43,824 bases of DNA, taken from positions 1 through 43,824 of the forward strand of contig JADHLF010000017.1 of NCBI GenBank assembly GCA_016780825.1, written 5' to 3'. The notes under the pieces are model-generated. The model was not told where the DNA came from, made no database searches, and saw only the letters and a list, made by a program, of their open reading frames with translations. A program made the translations under genes and the position numbers. Of the stretch, positions 6,165 through 15,845 are shown one piece after another; the stretch's first letter is position 1, and every line of letters starts with the position of its first letter. The stretch comes from Planktomarina sp. (GTDB lineage Bacteria; Pseudomonadota; Alphaproteobacteria; Rhodobacterales; Rhodobacteraceae).

Positions 6165-9100
6165 GTGCGGTTTTCTAAACTACGGTTGAACGGGTTCAAA
6201 AGCTTTGTGGACCCCACAGATTTGATTATTGCAGATGGGTTGACCGGGGTGGTGGGCCCCAATGGCTGTGGAAAATCAAATTTGCTGGAGGCGCTGCGCT
6301 GGGTCATGGGCGAGAATCGCCCTACGGCCATGCGCGGTGGCGGTATGGAGGATGTGATCTTCGCTGGGACCGCCACCCGCCCGGCCCGCAATTTCGCCGA
6401 AGTCAGCTTGCAAATTGACAATAGCAGACGCCTTGCGCCGGCGAGCTTCAATGAAAGTGATCTGTTGGATGTGGTCCGCCGCATCACCCGAGATATTGGC
6501 TCTGCCTATAAAGCCAATGGCAAGGATGTGCGGGCGCGAGATGTTCAGATGCTCTTTGCCGATGCCAGCACGGGCGCGCATTCTCCTGCCCTGGTGCGGC
6601 AGGGTCAGATCAGTGAATTGATCAATGCCAAGCCCAAGGATCGGCGCCGGATTTTGGAAGAGGCGGCCGGGATTTCGGGTCTCTATGCGCGGCGGCATGA
6701 GGCGGAGCTGAAATTGCGCGGCGCAGAAACCAACCTGTCGCGTGTTGATGACGTGATTGAACAACTGGCCAATCAATTGTCCCAATTGGCGCGGCAAGCG
6801 AAACAAGCTGCACGATATCGAGAGTTGGGGGCCAGCCTGCGTTTGGCCGAAGGGCTCTTGCTGTACCGCCGGTGGCAAGAGGCAGAAGAGGCCCGCGCCG
6901 CTGCCGAAGAGGCGCTGCGCGCCGGTACGCTTTCGGCGGCCCAGGCCGAAGCCGCGGTTCAGAAATCGGTGAAGGCCCGCGAGATTTGCGAGGCGGCCCT
7001 GCCTCCTCTGCGCGAGGAGGAGGCCATCGCCAATGCGGTGTTGCAGCGGTTGAATGTGCAAAAAGATACGCTCAGCGATCAAGCCAAACGGGCTGAGCAA
7101 GCCATTCATACTTTGGAGCAGCGCATCGCCCAGCTGGCGGCTGATATGGTGCGGGAGCAAAACCTGAATGCGGATGCCGGCGACACAATCGCGCGTCTGC
7201 GTGCGGAACTGGCCGAGCTTGAAGAGGCCGGGGCAGGGCAGAGTGCCAAAGTAGAAAAAGCCGCCGGAGAGGCCTCGCAGGCGGCCGCGGTTTTGCACGA
7301 TCGTGAATCGCAATTGGCCGAGATCACCGAAGATGTCGCGCGTCTGGCCGCCAGCCATCAATCGGCGGATCGGTTCTTTGAGGATGCTCAAAAACGCTTG
7401 GCCAAGGCTGAGTCCGAAGAAATGAATGCTAAGGCGGCGGTGGCCGAGGCCAGCACCCAAGCCAGCGATGCCGCGGCGGCCTATGAGCAAGCCCATCGCG
7501 ATGAGGCCGCCGCTGTTGAGGCAGTTGCACAGGCCGAAGCGGCCTTGGCGGAGGCGGAGGCGCGTCGGGCGGACTGCCTGACCCAAGAAAACAGTGCCCG
7601 AACCGCCAGAGCTGAGGCGAATGGGGTCGTTCACGCGTTGCAGGCGGAACTGTCCGCTCTGGCAAAATTGGTGGAACGCAACCGTGGTCAAGGCGACCAA
7701 TTGCTGGATCAAGTGCATGTGCAAAGCGGATATGAGAAGGCTTTGGGCGCGGCGCTGGCTGATGATCTTAAAGCCCCGGCTGTGACCGCCGAGGGACGAT
7801 CAGGCTGGGCACAGCTTCAGGCCTATGACACCCCGCCCCGCCTGCCAGAGGGCGTTAAAAGCTTTGGGCAATATGTCACGGTTCCTGGCGTGCTGAACCG
7901 CAGGATTGCACAGGTTGGCCTCGTGACGACCGAGGAGGGCGCGCGGCTGCATGGGGCTCTTTTACCTGGGCAAAGGTTGGTCAGCCGAGAGGGCGATCTT
8001 TGGCGTTGGGATGGGTTTCGCGCGCAAGCCAAGGATGCCCCCTCAGCGGCGGCCTTGGCGCTTGAGCAACGCAATCGCCTTCAGGCGCTGCAATTGCAAT
8101 TGAACGAGGCGCAGGCGGTGGCGGGCGCAGCGGAAACGGCGCATCAAGCGCTGGTGGGTGAATTGCAAGCTCTGACCAAAACCGATCAAGAGACTCGCCA
8201 AGCCCGGCAGGCCGCAGATCGGATGATGGCGGATGCGGGGCGCGCATTGTCGCGTGCTGAAGCGGAGCGCAATCTTGCCGGTGGGCGTGTTGAGGCATTG
8301 GCGTTGTCGGTTGCGCGCTATGGGGAAGAGGCGCGGGAAGCGCGCGTGCAGCTGCGTGACGCGCAAACCCACCGCGAAGGTCTGGAAGATCTTGCTGCGG
8401 CACGGGCGCGGGTCGAGGATGTTCGCCTGACAGTTGAAGCCAGCCGGGTCACCATTATAAGCCGTCGCGCGGCTCATGATGAGCTGCGCAGTGAGGGCGA
8501 AGCACGAGTCAAGCGCATGGCGGCAGTGACCAAAGATATTGGCAGTTGGCAGGAGCGTTTGGGAAATGCCAAAACGCGCGCTGTCGAGCTGGAACAGCGC
8601 CACAGCAAGGCTGAATCAGAATTGGCAACAGCCCTCGCAGAACCTGAAAACATCCGAAGCCAGCGGGCAGAGCTCATCTCTGCCTTAGAGCAAGCCGAAA
8701 CGCGCCGGAAATTGGCCGCTGACGCCTTGGCGCGGGCCGAGACGGAGATGCGCCAGGCCTCTGAGGCTGAGCGGGATGCTGGCCGACTGGCCACGGAAAG
8801 CCGCGAAAAACGGGCTGGTACTGAGGCGCGCGCTGAGGCGGCTTTGGTCGCGGTGGGTCTGGCGGCGGAGCGCATTCGTGAGGAGCTGCAAACCGAACCG
8901 CAAAGCCTGTTGGAACAATTGGAGGTGGATCCGCTGAAAATGCCGCCCTCTGATCAGGTGGAGGCGGAAGTGGCGCGTTTGCGCCGGCAAAGAGACGCGC
9001 TGGGCGCGGTCAACCTGCGGGCGGAAGAGGATTCGCAAGAGGTGCGCGCGGAATTTGAGATGCTCACCAAAGAAAAAACCGATCTGGAAGGCGCCATCAA

Positions 9101-9620
9101 AACTCTGCGCGGTGGAATTGCCAGCCTCAACAAAGAGGGCCGCGAGCGTTTGTTGAGCGCCTTTGATGAGGTGAATCGCAACTTTGGCACTCTGTTTTCG
9201 CATTTATTTGGCGGCGGTGAGGCGAATTTGGTTTTGGTGGAAAGCGATGATCCGTTGGATGCTGGGCTGGAAATTCTATGCCAACCGCCGGGTAAGAAGC
9301 TCTCGACCCTCTCGCTTTTGTCGGGTGGTGAGCAAACTCTAACGGCTATGGCGCTTATCTTTGCGGTCTTTTTGGCCAATCCCGCGCCGATTTGTGTGCT
9401 TGATGAGGTTGATGCGCCCTTGGATGATGCAAATGTGACCCGGTTCTGCGACCTGCTCGATGAGATGACCCGCAGGACGGACACGCGGTTTTTGATCATC
9501 ACGCACCATGCGGTGACTATGGCGCGCATGGACCGATTGTTTGGCGTAACGATGGCAGAGCAAGGGGTCAGCCAGTTGGTGTCGGTTGATCTAAAGAAAG
9601 CCGAACAGATGGTGGCGTAG
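6165..9620 (+). CDS. smc: Chromosome partition protein Smc
   Basis: A 1151-residue condensin-type ATPase that loads on the chromosome and helps compact and separate sister origins. Domains in order: head with Walker A GPNGCGKSN at residues 31-39, a long Ala/Glu/Arg-rich coiled coil, a hinge at about 505-640 (GYEKALGAALADDLKAP onward), the returning coiled coil, then the second head half with signature LSGGEQ at 1052-1057 and Walker B VLDEVDAPLDD with D1080/E1081. All ATPase motifs are intact and the length is usual for alphaproteobacteria. The start is GTG, preceded by GAGGG about nine bases upstream. The kleisin partners scpA and scpB are not in the window. Confidence 0.97.
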   Translation: MRFSKLRLNGFKSFVDPTDLIIADGLTGVVGPNGCGKSNLLEALRWVMGENRPTAMRGGGMEDVIFAGTATRPARNFAEVSLQIDNSRRLAPASFNESDLLDVVRRITRDIGSAYKANGKDVRARDVQMLFADASTGAHSPALVRQGQISELINAKPKDRRRILEEAAGISGLYARRHEAELKLRGAETNLSRVDDVIEQLANQLSQLARQAKQAARYRELGASLRLAEGLLLYRRWQEAEEARAAAEEALRAGTLSAAQAEAAVQKSVKAREICEAALPPLREEEAIANAVLQRLNVQKDTLSDQAKRAEQAIHTLEQRIAQLAADMVREQNLNADAGDTIARLRAELAELEEAGAGQSAKVEKAAGEASQAAAVLHDRESQLAEITEDVARLAASHQSADRFFEDAQKRLAKAESEEMNAKAAVAEASTQASDAAAAYEQAHRDEAAAVEAVAQAEAALAEAEARRADCLTQENSARTARAEANGVVHALQAELSALAKLVERNRGQGDQLLDQVHVQSGYEKALGAALADDLKAPAVTAEGRSGWAQLQAYDTPPRLPEGVKSFGQYVTVPGVLNRRIAQVGLVTTEEGARLHGALLPGQRLVSREGDLWRWDGFRAQAKDAPSAAALALEQRNRLQALQLQLNEAQAVAGAAETAHQALVGELQALTKTDQETRQARQAADRMMADAGRALSRAEAERNLAGGRVEALALSVARYGEEAREARVQLRDAQTHREGLEDLAAARARVEDVRLTVEASRVTIISRRAAHDELRSEGEARVKRMAAVTKDIGSWQERLGNAKTRAVELEQRHSKAESELATALAEPENIRSQRAELISALEQAETRRKLAADALARAETEMRQASEAERDAGRLATESREKRAGTEARAEAALVAVGLAAERIREELQTEPQSLLEQLEVDPLKMPPSDQVEAEVARLRRQRDALGAVNLRAEEDSQEVRAEFEMLTKEKTDLEGAIKTLRGGIASLNKEGRERLLSAFDEVNRNFGTLFSHLFGGGEANLVLVESDDPLDAGLEILCQPPGKKLSTLSLLSGGEQTLTAMALIFAVFLANPAPICVLDEVDAPLDDANVTRFCDLLDEMTRRTDTRFLIITHHAVTMARMDRLFGVTMAEQGVSQLVSVDLKKAEQMVA

Positions 9621-9636
9621 CTGCGGCAGGAGGTTT

Positions 9637-10806
9637 TTAAAGCCGATCGAGCAATTGCGGGGTCGGCCAAGCATCGGCGGGCAGTTTGAGCCTGACTTGC
9701 TCGGCCTGCACGGCCGCCCGGGTTTTGGAGCCCAAGATCCCATCGATTTTGCCGACATCATGGCCGCGGGCCATGAGTTTTTTCTGGAGCGCCTGCATTT
9801 CTGGCCCGGTCAAGCCTGTCTCAGGTGCGCCAGGATCAAACCGGGGTGCACCCGACAGCAGCGTGGCAAAATAGGCGGCTGTGGTGACATAGACCAGGCT
9901 CTGGTTCCATTCAAAATAGACGTTGAAATTCGGATAGGTCAGAAAGGCCGGACCCTTGTGGCCAACCGGCAGTAAAACCGAGGCTTGGCCTGCGTTGGGC
10001 TGTAAGGGGCCATGCCGCCCCGTCACCCCGAGCGCCTGCCAGCGCGCGACGGGCAGGCTTTTGCCGAGGCCTGTGAGAGTCAGATCAAGCATCTCGGGCA
10101 GATAAATTTCCTGCAACCACGGGGCACCGGCCTGCCAGCCCAATCGGCGCAGCATATGGCCGCCGCTCATAAGCGCATCTTCGGCAGAGTTTTGCAGATC
10201 GATGTGGCCATCCCCATCGCCGTCGATGCCGCTGGCCAGAATATCTTCGGGCAGCATTTGGATCATGCCGATCTCACCGGCCCAAGCGCCTTCCGTCTCG
10301 CGCGGTTCAAAATCGCCTCGAAGGTACAGCTCAAGGGCTGCAAAAATTTGCGGGCGAAACAGCTCCGGGCGCCGACAATCTTGCGCAAGGGTGAGCAGCG
10401 CATTGAGCGTGTTGAAATTGCCCTGATTGACCCCAAAATCCGTTTCAAACGCCCAAAAGGCCAGTAGGACCCCGGGTGGGATCCCGTAATCTCGGGACAG
10501 CTTGTCAAAGGTTGTGGCATATTTGGCGGCGTTTTTTTGGGCATGCACCAAGCGATGCTCCGAAATCAACGCGTGGGAGAAGCTGATGAAGTCTTTTTGG
10601 AACACCCCTTGCCGGCGGTCCGCCGCGATCACTTTGGGATCTTGTGCGGCGCCGTCGAAAAAGCGCTGCACGGTCGGGCGCGGGTAGCCCATTGCGACGG
10701 CCTCTTGTTGGATACCTTTGGTAAATGACGCCCAATCCGCACCGCAATTGGCCCAGGCCAGGCTGGCGTAACACCCGAAAATACAGGACAAAAAGATGCG
10801 GTGCAT
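9637..10806 (-). CDS. mltB: Lytic murein transglycosylase, MltB type (GH103)
   Basis: A 389-residue periplasmic enzyme that cleaves the MurNAc-GlcNAc bond of peptidoglycan to form 1,6-anhydro ends. A signal peptide ends near residue 19 (SLAWA). The catalytic Glu is E121 in AFWAFETDFG. Next come GEIGMIQMLPEDILASGIDGDGDG and LMSGGHMLRRLGW, typical of the family. Residues about 325-389 form a peptidoglycan-binding domain (TGPEMQALQKKLMARG, GILGSKTRAAVQ). The signal lacks a good lipobox, so unlike E. coli MltB it is probably soluble. It follows cobD on the same strand after 38 bases and converges closely with smc. Confidence 0.93.
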   Translation of the reverse strand: MHRIFLSCIFGCYASLAWANCGADWASFTKGIQQEAVAMGYPRPTVQRFFDGAAQDPKVIAADRRQGVFQKDFISFSHALISEHRLVHAQKNAAKYATTFDKLSRDYGIPPGVLLAFWAFETDFGVNQGNFNTLNALLTLAQDCRRPELFRPQIFAALELYLRGDFEPRETEGAWAGEIGMIQMLPEDILASGIDGDGDGHIDLQNSAEDALMSGGHMLRRLGWQAGAPWLQEIYLPEMLDLTLTGLGKSLPVARWQALGVTGRHGPLQPNAGQASVLLPVGHKGPAFLTYPNFNVYFEWNQSLVYVTTAAYFATLLSGAPRFDPGAPETGLTGPEMQALQKKLMARGHDVGKIDGILGSKTRAAVQAEQVRLKLPADAWPTPQLLDRL

Positions 10807-10844
10807 GTCAAATCTCCCAAAAAATCCACTGCAATTAGGCCTTT

Positions 10845-11750
10845 TTACGGCAATAATGCAAGGCTGATGCCGGCCACCAAAAGCGCCATCGCGCCCCAGG
10901 TGAGCCAGAGAGTCTGAATGGATTTTTCAATCTCAACCGGTCCAATGTTTTTGCGGCCTGCGGCATTGACCCAAGGAAATTTTTCAAATTTCCCTTCATA
11001 GCTGCGGGGACCTGAGAGGCTGATACCGAGCGCATAGGCCATCGCGGCTTCGGGCCATCCGGCATTTGGGGAACGGTGCAATTTGGCCTCAGAAACAATG
11101 GTGCCCCAGGAGGTGCGACAGCCGGTGATTAGCCAAATGCCAAAAGCGGAGAGCCGGGCTGGCGCCCAATTCAAAAGATCATCCAGCCGGGCGCAGGCCC
11201 AACCAAAATCCCGATATGTTTCGGTCTTATACCCAATCATACTGTCCGCGGTGTTGATCATTTTATAGATGATCACCCCAGGCAGCCCTGCCAATGCGAA
11301 CCAAAAAACCGGCGCCGCAATCCCATCGGAAAAATTTTCTGCCGCGCTTTCTATGGCGCCGCGAGCCACCTGCGCGGCATCCATCTGGGCTGTGTCACGT
11401 CCAACAATCATGGCCACGCTCCTGCGCCCGGCGGGCAGTGACAGGCGCAGCGACTGTGCCACGTCTTGCACATGCTGCATCAAGGATTTTTGCGCGACGA
11501 GTATCGCGGTGACCAAAATTTCGGCCAGAGGCCCAAATTGCGCCAAGAAAAGCCCGATGAGCCCGCCGAGCAGACCCAATGCCAGGCATAAGAGAATGCC
11601 TTTCGGCTTTTGATAGGGGGCGTGATTGAGCTTGCTGGTGGCGCGGGCGATGAGATTGCCCATGAGCACGGCCGGATGCGGCAGGCGCGACCAAAGCCAT
11701 TTGGGCTCGCCGAACAGCGCATCCAGAACGAGGGCCAAAAATAGGGTCAC
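10845..11750 (-). CDS. cobD: Adenosylcobinamide-phosphate synthase, CobD/CbiB
   Basis: A 301-residue multi-membrane protein of the CobD/CbiB family, which joins the aminopropanol (phosphate) arm to adenosylcobyric acid. Seen: LVLDALFGEPKWLWSRLPHPAVLMG at the N-terminus, ARGAIESAAENFSDGIAAPVFW in the middle, MINTADSMIGYKTE, and HRSPNAGWPEAAMAYALG, all hallmark stretches. I place the start at GTG 11750, inside the overlap with the cobC stop (CTGTGA). This gives the canonical N-terminus; a longer frame begins at 11807 but would be read through cobC. cobC, which makes the aminopropanol phosphate, is directly upstream, so enzyme and substrate supply are coupled. Confidence 0.93.
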   Translation of the reverse strand: MTLFLALVLDALFGEPKWLWSRLPHPAVLMGNLIARATSKLNHAPYQKPKGILLCLALGLLGGLIGLFLAQFGPLAEILVTAILVAQKSLMQHVQDVAQSLRLSLPAGRRSVAMIVGRDTAQMDAAQVARGAIESAAENFSDGIAAPVFWFALAGLPGVIIYKMINTADSMIGYKTETYRDFGWACARLDDLLNWAPARLSAFGIWLITGCRTSWGTIVSEAKLHRSPNAGWPEAAMAYALGISLSGPRSYEGKFEKFPWVNAAGRKNIGPVEIEKSIQTLWLTWGAMALLVAGISLALLP

Positions 11751-12694
11751 AGCGCCGCCTCCAACCGCTCCCATTGGCCCTGCGCAGGCAGGCCAAGCCG
11801 GATCCATGTTTGGCTATAAGGAAAAACCCGAGTCCAGATCCTGCGCTGGGCCAAGTGGTGGTGCAATTGGCCGGCGTCCGCGACTTCATAGGTGCGAAAC
11901 AATGGGCAGGCGCCCATAGGGCGGGCACCTATGCGCCGCATCAGCCGGTCAAGACGTTCGGCATCCGCGCTCAGCCGGGCGCGGGTTTGGTCCGCCCAGG
12001 CGGTGTCGCTCAGTGCCGCTTGACCAATTTTCAACGCGATCCCAGAGACTGGCCAGGGACCGAGTCTTTGTCTCAGAGCGTCGATCAATTCTGGATCTCC
12101 AATCGCAAACCCCAACCGTAATCCAGCCAGGCCCCAAAACTTCCCAAAACTTTTCAATATTATATGTCCACGGTCACTGGCTCGTGCGATATGGCTCTCA
12201 GCGGGCGCGATATCGCAAAAGCTTTCGTCAATCACTGTCAGGGGCGCGGGTGGGATCTGAGGTTGGAATGTGCCGGTCGGGTTGTTGGGGTGGACCACAA
12301 CGCGGGCCAGAGGCGCGCTTGGCTGTTCTTGGACCTCCCATCCGTGAAACCGAAAGGCGGCGGCATGTTCATTATAACTGCGCAGGGCGATCTCGGCTTG
12401 GCCTGCAATGTGAAGTGCAGGGATTTGAGCAATGGCCGCGGAGCATCCCGGCACAGCCAGAACATCCGCCTGTGTCGGCACCCGCCAAAATCGCCGTGCG
12501 GCCGCAGCAAGCGCCGCATCTGCGCCCCCATCAGGCAGCGCCGTCCAATCATTCGGCGTCAGATCGAGGCCGGTTATCGGGTAGCTTTGGGGATTGATTC
12601 CGGTGGATAGGTCAAGCCAGTCACCTCTTGCGCCGCCATAGGTCGCCGCAGCCGCGTCAAGACCGCCCCCGTGATCGCGCCCATTTCCCGCCAT
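11747..12694 (-). CDS. cobC: L-threonine-O-3-phosphate decarboxylase, CobC
   Basis: A 315-residue PLP enzyme of aminotransferase class I/II fold that makes (R)-1-amino-2-propanol phosphate for cobalamin. Visible: the N-terminal HGG (DHGGGLDAAA), DLSTGINPQSYP, HPNNPTGTF, the aspartate motif VIDESF, and the PLP-lysine stretch ILKSFGKFWGLAGLRLG. The start at 12694 is set by the TAATG overlap with the DUF1636 gene; a frame open further to 12757 would overlap that gene widely. The downstream end overlaps cobD. Confusion with histidinol-phosphate aminotransferase is possible by fold, but the neighbour cobD and the HGG start decide it. Confidence 0.92.
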   Translation of the reverse strand: MAGNGRDHGGGLDAAAATYGGARGDWLDLSTGINPQSYPITGLDLTPNDWTALPDGGADAALAAAARRFWRVPTQADVLAVPGCSAAIAQIPALHIAGQAEIALRSYNEHAAAFRFHGWEVQEQPSAPLARVVVHPNNPTGTFQPQIPPAPLTVIDESFCDIAPAESHIARASDRGHIILKSFGKFWGLAGLRLGFAIGDPELIDALRQRLGPWPVSGIALKIGQAALSDTAWADQTRARLSADAERLDRLMRRIGARPMGACPLFRTYEVADAGQLHHHLAQRRIWTRVFPYSQTWIRLGLPAQGQWERLEAAL

Positions 12695-13065
12695 TAGTCC
12701 GTATCCGGCAAAGGAGTCATGCGGGTGGTGAAATGGCCTTTCACCGCTTGCGGCCAATCGCGGTAGGGCACTTGGCCGGTGTCTGAGGCTTGATGCAGCG
12801 CCGCATAATCTACAATGGCTTGGGCATTTTCAGCGCTTGGCTCAAATGTTCCCAAGACATATGACAATTTTTTGGTGCCTTGCACCGCGACATTGCACGC
12901 GCGGACGCAGCCCATCATGCAGGAGACACGCCGGGTTTTCACCCCTGCGGCCGCGGCTCTGTCTTCGATTAACTCCGCGAATATTTCGCCATCGGTGAGG
13001 GGCTGGGTCTGCGGTGTCCAGCCCTCGCGCTTGCAGGTGTCGCAAATGGTAATCCATGAGGTCAT
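12694..13065 (-). CDS. DUF1636 Cys-rich metal-binding protein
   Basis: A 123-residue protein of the DUF1636 family. Cysteines appear as CDTC near residues 8-11, then VSCMMGCVRACNVAVQG near 48-64. The spacing is like thioredoxin-fold 2Fe-2S ferredoxins, and the family is described as metal-binding. The ATG at 13065 has GGAGA six bases upstream; the longer frame to 13119 has no such signal. The gene overlaps cobC by TAATG and is the first of a cobalamin run (DUF1636, cobC, cobD). I infer a role tied to cobalamin or cobalt, perhaps as electron carrier or metal chaperone; its reaction is not known. Confidence 0.82.
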   Translation of the reverse strand: MTSWITICDTCKREGWTPQTQPLTDGEIFAELIEDRAAAAGVKTRRVSCMMGCVRACNVAVQGTKKLSYVLGTFEPSAENAQAIVDYAALHQASDTGQVPYRDWPQAVKGHFTTRMTPLPDTD

Positions 13066-13142
13066 AGGGGTCTCCTGCCATTGACAGATCTGGGCGAATA
13101 GTTGCTTTGGCTGGACCAAAAACGCAAGGGCTTGGTTGCAGG

Positions 13143-14102
13143 TTAGACACCGCGCCCATGGGACGCCTGCCAGTCGATCTCTGGATTGATTGGGATGATG
13201 CGATTGGGGTTAATCGTATCATGGCTGTAATGGTAGTGGCGGATGATATGATCCATATTCACCGTCTCGGCGATGCCCTCAACTTGATAGAGCTCGCGCG
13301 TATAGGCCCAAAGATTAGGATAATCTAAAATGCGCTTGCGGTTGCATTTGAAATGCAGGTGATAGACGCTGTCAAAACGCAGGAGGGTTGGAAACAAGCG
13401 CCAATCGACCTCGGTGAGCCTGTCTCCCATGATATAGCGTTTTCGCGACAAGCGGTCCTCTAGCCAATCCAATGTGTCGAACAACGGGCCCACCGCGGCA
13501 TCATAGGCCGCTTGGGTGGTGGCAAATCCGCAGCGATAAACGCCATTGTTGAGCGTATCATAAATGCGTTGGTTGATTGGATCCATCGCGTCGCGCAGCT
13601 CTTGGGGCCAATAGTCCATCGCATTGCCGGTCAGCCGATCAAAGGCGGAGTTGAACATGCGGATGATTTCGGAGCTCTCATTGGAGATAATGGTCTCCTT
13701 GTGCTTGTCCCAAAGAATCGGAACCGTGACGCGACCACTTATTTTTGGATCTGCACGCAGATAAATATCGCGGGCAAATGGCAGGCCAAACAGCCGGTCG
13801 CCCGTTGCACCTGGCCAGTCGCGCGCGAAGGTCCAGCCGTCAGACAACATATCAGGATGCACCACGTCAACGCTGATATGTGCGGTTAAGTCTTTAATCT
13901 GTCTAAAAATTAATGTGCGATGCGCCCAGGGGCAGGCCAGGGACACATAGAGATGATAGCGTCCGCTTTCGGCAGGGAAGTCGGTGCTGCCATCGGCCGT
14001 GATCCAGTTGCGAAATTTTGCAGTTGAGCGCTCAAAGGCGCCTCCCGATTTTGTGGTGTCATACCAAATATCATGCCAAACACCGTCTACCAGTTGTCCC
14101 AT
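13143..14102 (-). CDS. Glutathionyl-hydroquinone reductase (Xi-class GST)
   Basis: A 319-residue cytoplasmic glutathione transferase-like enzyme of the YqjG/EcM4/PcpF type, which removes glutathione from glutathionyl-hydroquinones. The active-site motif is CPWAHR with the nucleophile C57. The substrate loop before it (GRYHLYVSL) and NESSEIIRMFN, TVPILWDK and GDRLTEVDWRLFPTLLRFD are characteristic. The ATG at 14102 is used rather than the overlapping GTG at 14105 because GGGGAG is better spaced. It lies downstream of the broken FkbM gene on the same strand. No quinone-degradation genes are near; it probably serves general redox housekeeping. Confidence 0.92.
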   Translation of the reverse strand: MGQLVDGVWHDIWYDTTKSGGAFERSTAKFRNWITADGSTDFPAESGRYHLYVSLACPWAHRTLIFRQIKDLTAHISVDVVHPDMLSDGWTFARDWPGATGDRLFGLPFARDIYLRADPKISGRVTVPILWDKHKETIISNESSEIIRMFNSAFDRLTGNAMDYWPQELRDAMDPINQRIYDTLNNGVYRCGFATTQAAYDAAVGPLFDTLDWLEDRLSRKRYIMGDRLTEVDWRLFPTLLRFDSVYHLHFKCNRKRILDYPNLWAYTRELYQVEGIAETVNMDHIIRHYHYSHDTINPNRIIPINPEIDWQASHGRGV

Positions 14103-14214
14103 CACCCACTCCCCACCTGCGCTGCATCCTACGCGTCTACCTCAGAGCCGCGGCGCTGGAAATGGCAAAACCGATCTTGACAGTTTTGATAGAGAAGCCT
14201 TCCGTGGCAGATGC

Positions 14215-15685
14215 TCAGGTATTGACCGGCAAACCCTGCCAAATGTCCGTTAGGTTTTCCGTTATCGCTAGAGCTGCGGCTCTTTGATCATCGGGCAAGT
14301 CCCCATAAAGGCTCTTGGTCGTTCCCCAAAGTTGCTCTGCGTATACGGGGCCGTCGCCATTGTAGCTTTCACCTTTATAATGATTAGGATTGAAAAAATA
14401 AGAAGGAAAAATAGAGATGTCGGGGTCCCATTTTTTTATGAAATCTCTGAGAGCCTTGTTCCCCACACTCTGGAACGGTGTCAACAAGCTTTTAGGTTGC
14501 AATTGAGATATTTCGTCGAGGATTTGTGCCAAAAAACTGTGCCCGGGCGAGGATGCATAGAAAGGGCTTACGAAGCCCGGTTTTTTAGTTTCATGCTCGT
14601 ATGCAGTGTAAAGCGCGGGCAGGACAAACAATTCATCCACGTTTCTAAGGCATATTGAATCCGCCTCGGGTAAGAACCCACCTTGTTAAGAGGATCTCAT
14701 AACGCATTATGTCTGACACACCAGCGTAGTTTCTTTTCTTGCATTTCATATATTCAACTATTTGAGCTTCGCAACGCCAGCGCCGGCTTGAGAGATAGCT
14801 GTTGTCAAACAGCTGATAGTCCCAGTCTGGGTGTTTTTGCTTCCAAGTTTCCATCCATTCAAGTGGCGGCTGCTTATCCCCAATCCAAATATGCCCAAGT
14901 TTTTTGGGAATGGGGGCCAAACCGACTTTAATCGTCTGATTTTTTGAATCGGAGCCTGCTGTCTGACGTTGGATATTGCGTGGCTTCGGGTGAATTTCTT
15001 TTATCAAGTTGGAAAGTTGTTGGTCTTGATCCTTGATGAGCGCCTCAGAGAGACACCAAAGATCATCTCCCACCCGCCATATGCGCAGGCCCATCGACGA
15101 TAGTGCGTCGACATATTCAGCCTGCCGCGCAAGGTCGCGCCCATTGCATTCAATGATGGCCAATTTGGGGAAAGTTTCAGGGTCGGACAGCGAGTTTAAT
15201 ACCTCGAGTTCATGCCCTTCAACATCGATGACGAGGACATCGATACGATTGCAATTATTCTCTGACAGAATGTGATCGAGCCTTTTTGCATGGATCGTTG
15301 TGGCAACCAAATCGCCAATTTCATACTGTGCCCCTGACAAACGGCAAGCGGTTTCAATAGAGTCATTCATGCGGCTCACATGAACAGAGGCACATCCTTG
15401 GAGCCATTTGGGGTATTTGCCTGCCGCATTTTGTGCGACGTGAAAGAGCATAAAATCGCTTTCAACGACCGAAACGGCCAGATTGACCGGAGTTACATTT
15501 GGATGGTCTGCGTAATTCTCGCTCAATCTTTCGAAAAAAATCGGATGAGGCTCGATCACCAGCGCATTCCAACCATTTTGCGTAATGTGACCAAAAACAG
15601 GATCCCAGCGTTTCCCGTCATGGGCTCCAACCTGCACGCAAATGGTGTCGTTGCCAGTTGATTTTTGCAACGCGGCGAACGCCAA
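14215..15685 (-). pseudogene. Frameshifted FkbM methyltransferase-glycosyltransferase fusion
   Basis: Two frames that belong to one protein. The first (14645-15685) has an FkbM-type SAM methyltransferase domain (VQVGAHDG, VLVIDVEGHELEVLNS) followed by the start of a sugar transferase of the DXD type (KKLGHIWIGDKQPP, VSDIMRYEIL). It then reads into a stop at 14645. In another frame the expected continuation appears: GGFLPEADSICLRNVDELF, then PALYTAYEHETKKPGF to 14215. The shift lies at about 14681-14692; spacing against relatives (RYEIL, three residues, GG) fits a two-base loss better than a one-base gain. The DXD site reads E-A-D. No ATG begins the first frame; only TTG 15685 is available. 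The region is visibly more AT-rich than its neighbours. Confidence 0.75.
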
Positions 15686-15845
15686 ACTCTTAAATTTTAT
15701 TTTGCGTTCTTTACGCGACAGAGTGCTGCTTATAGTTAATCACTTATCTGATTTTTAGTAATAAATTAATAAATTCGCTCTTCACTATCGTTTTTGGGCA
15801 ATATCCGTCAAGTTAAATCACTGCTATTGCGTCTTGCCGGCTTAG

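Noticed and set aside
6276..7724. A 482-codon open frame on minus inside smc
   Set aside because: It lies wholly within the Ala/Glu-rich coiled-coil part of smc, whose codon bias leaves the opposite strand free of stops; its composition is biased and no domain is visible.
13066..13142. Search for a cobalamin riboswitch before the DUF1636-cobC-cobD run
   Set aside because: Only 77 bases separate it from the next gene, too short for the usual aptamer, and no B12 box is visible.
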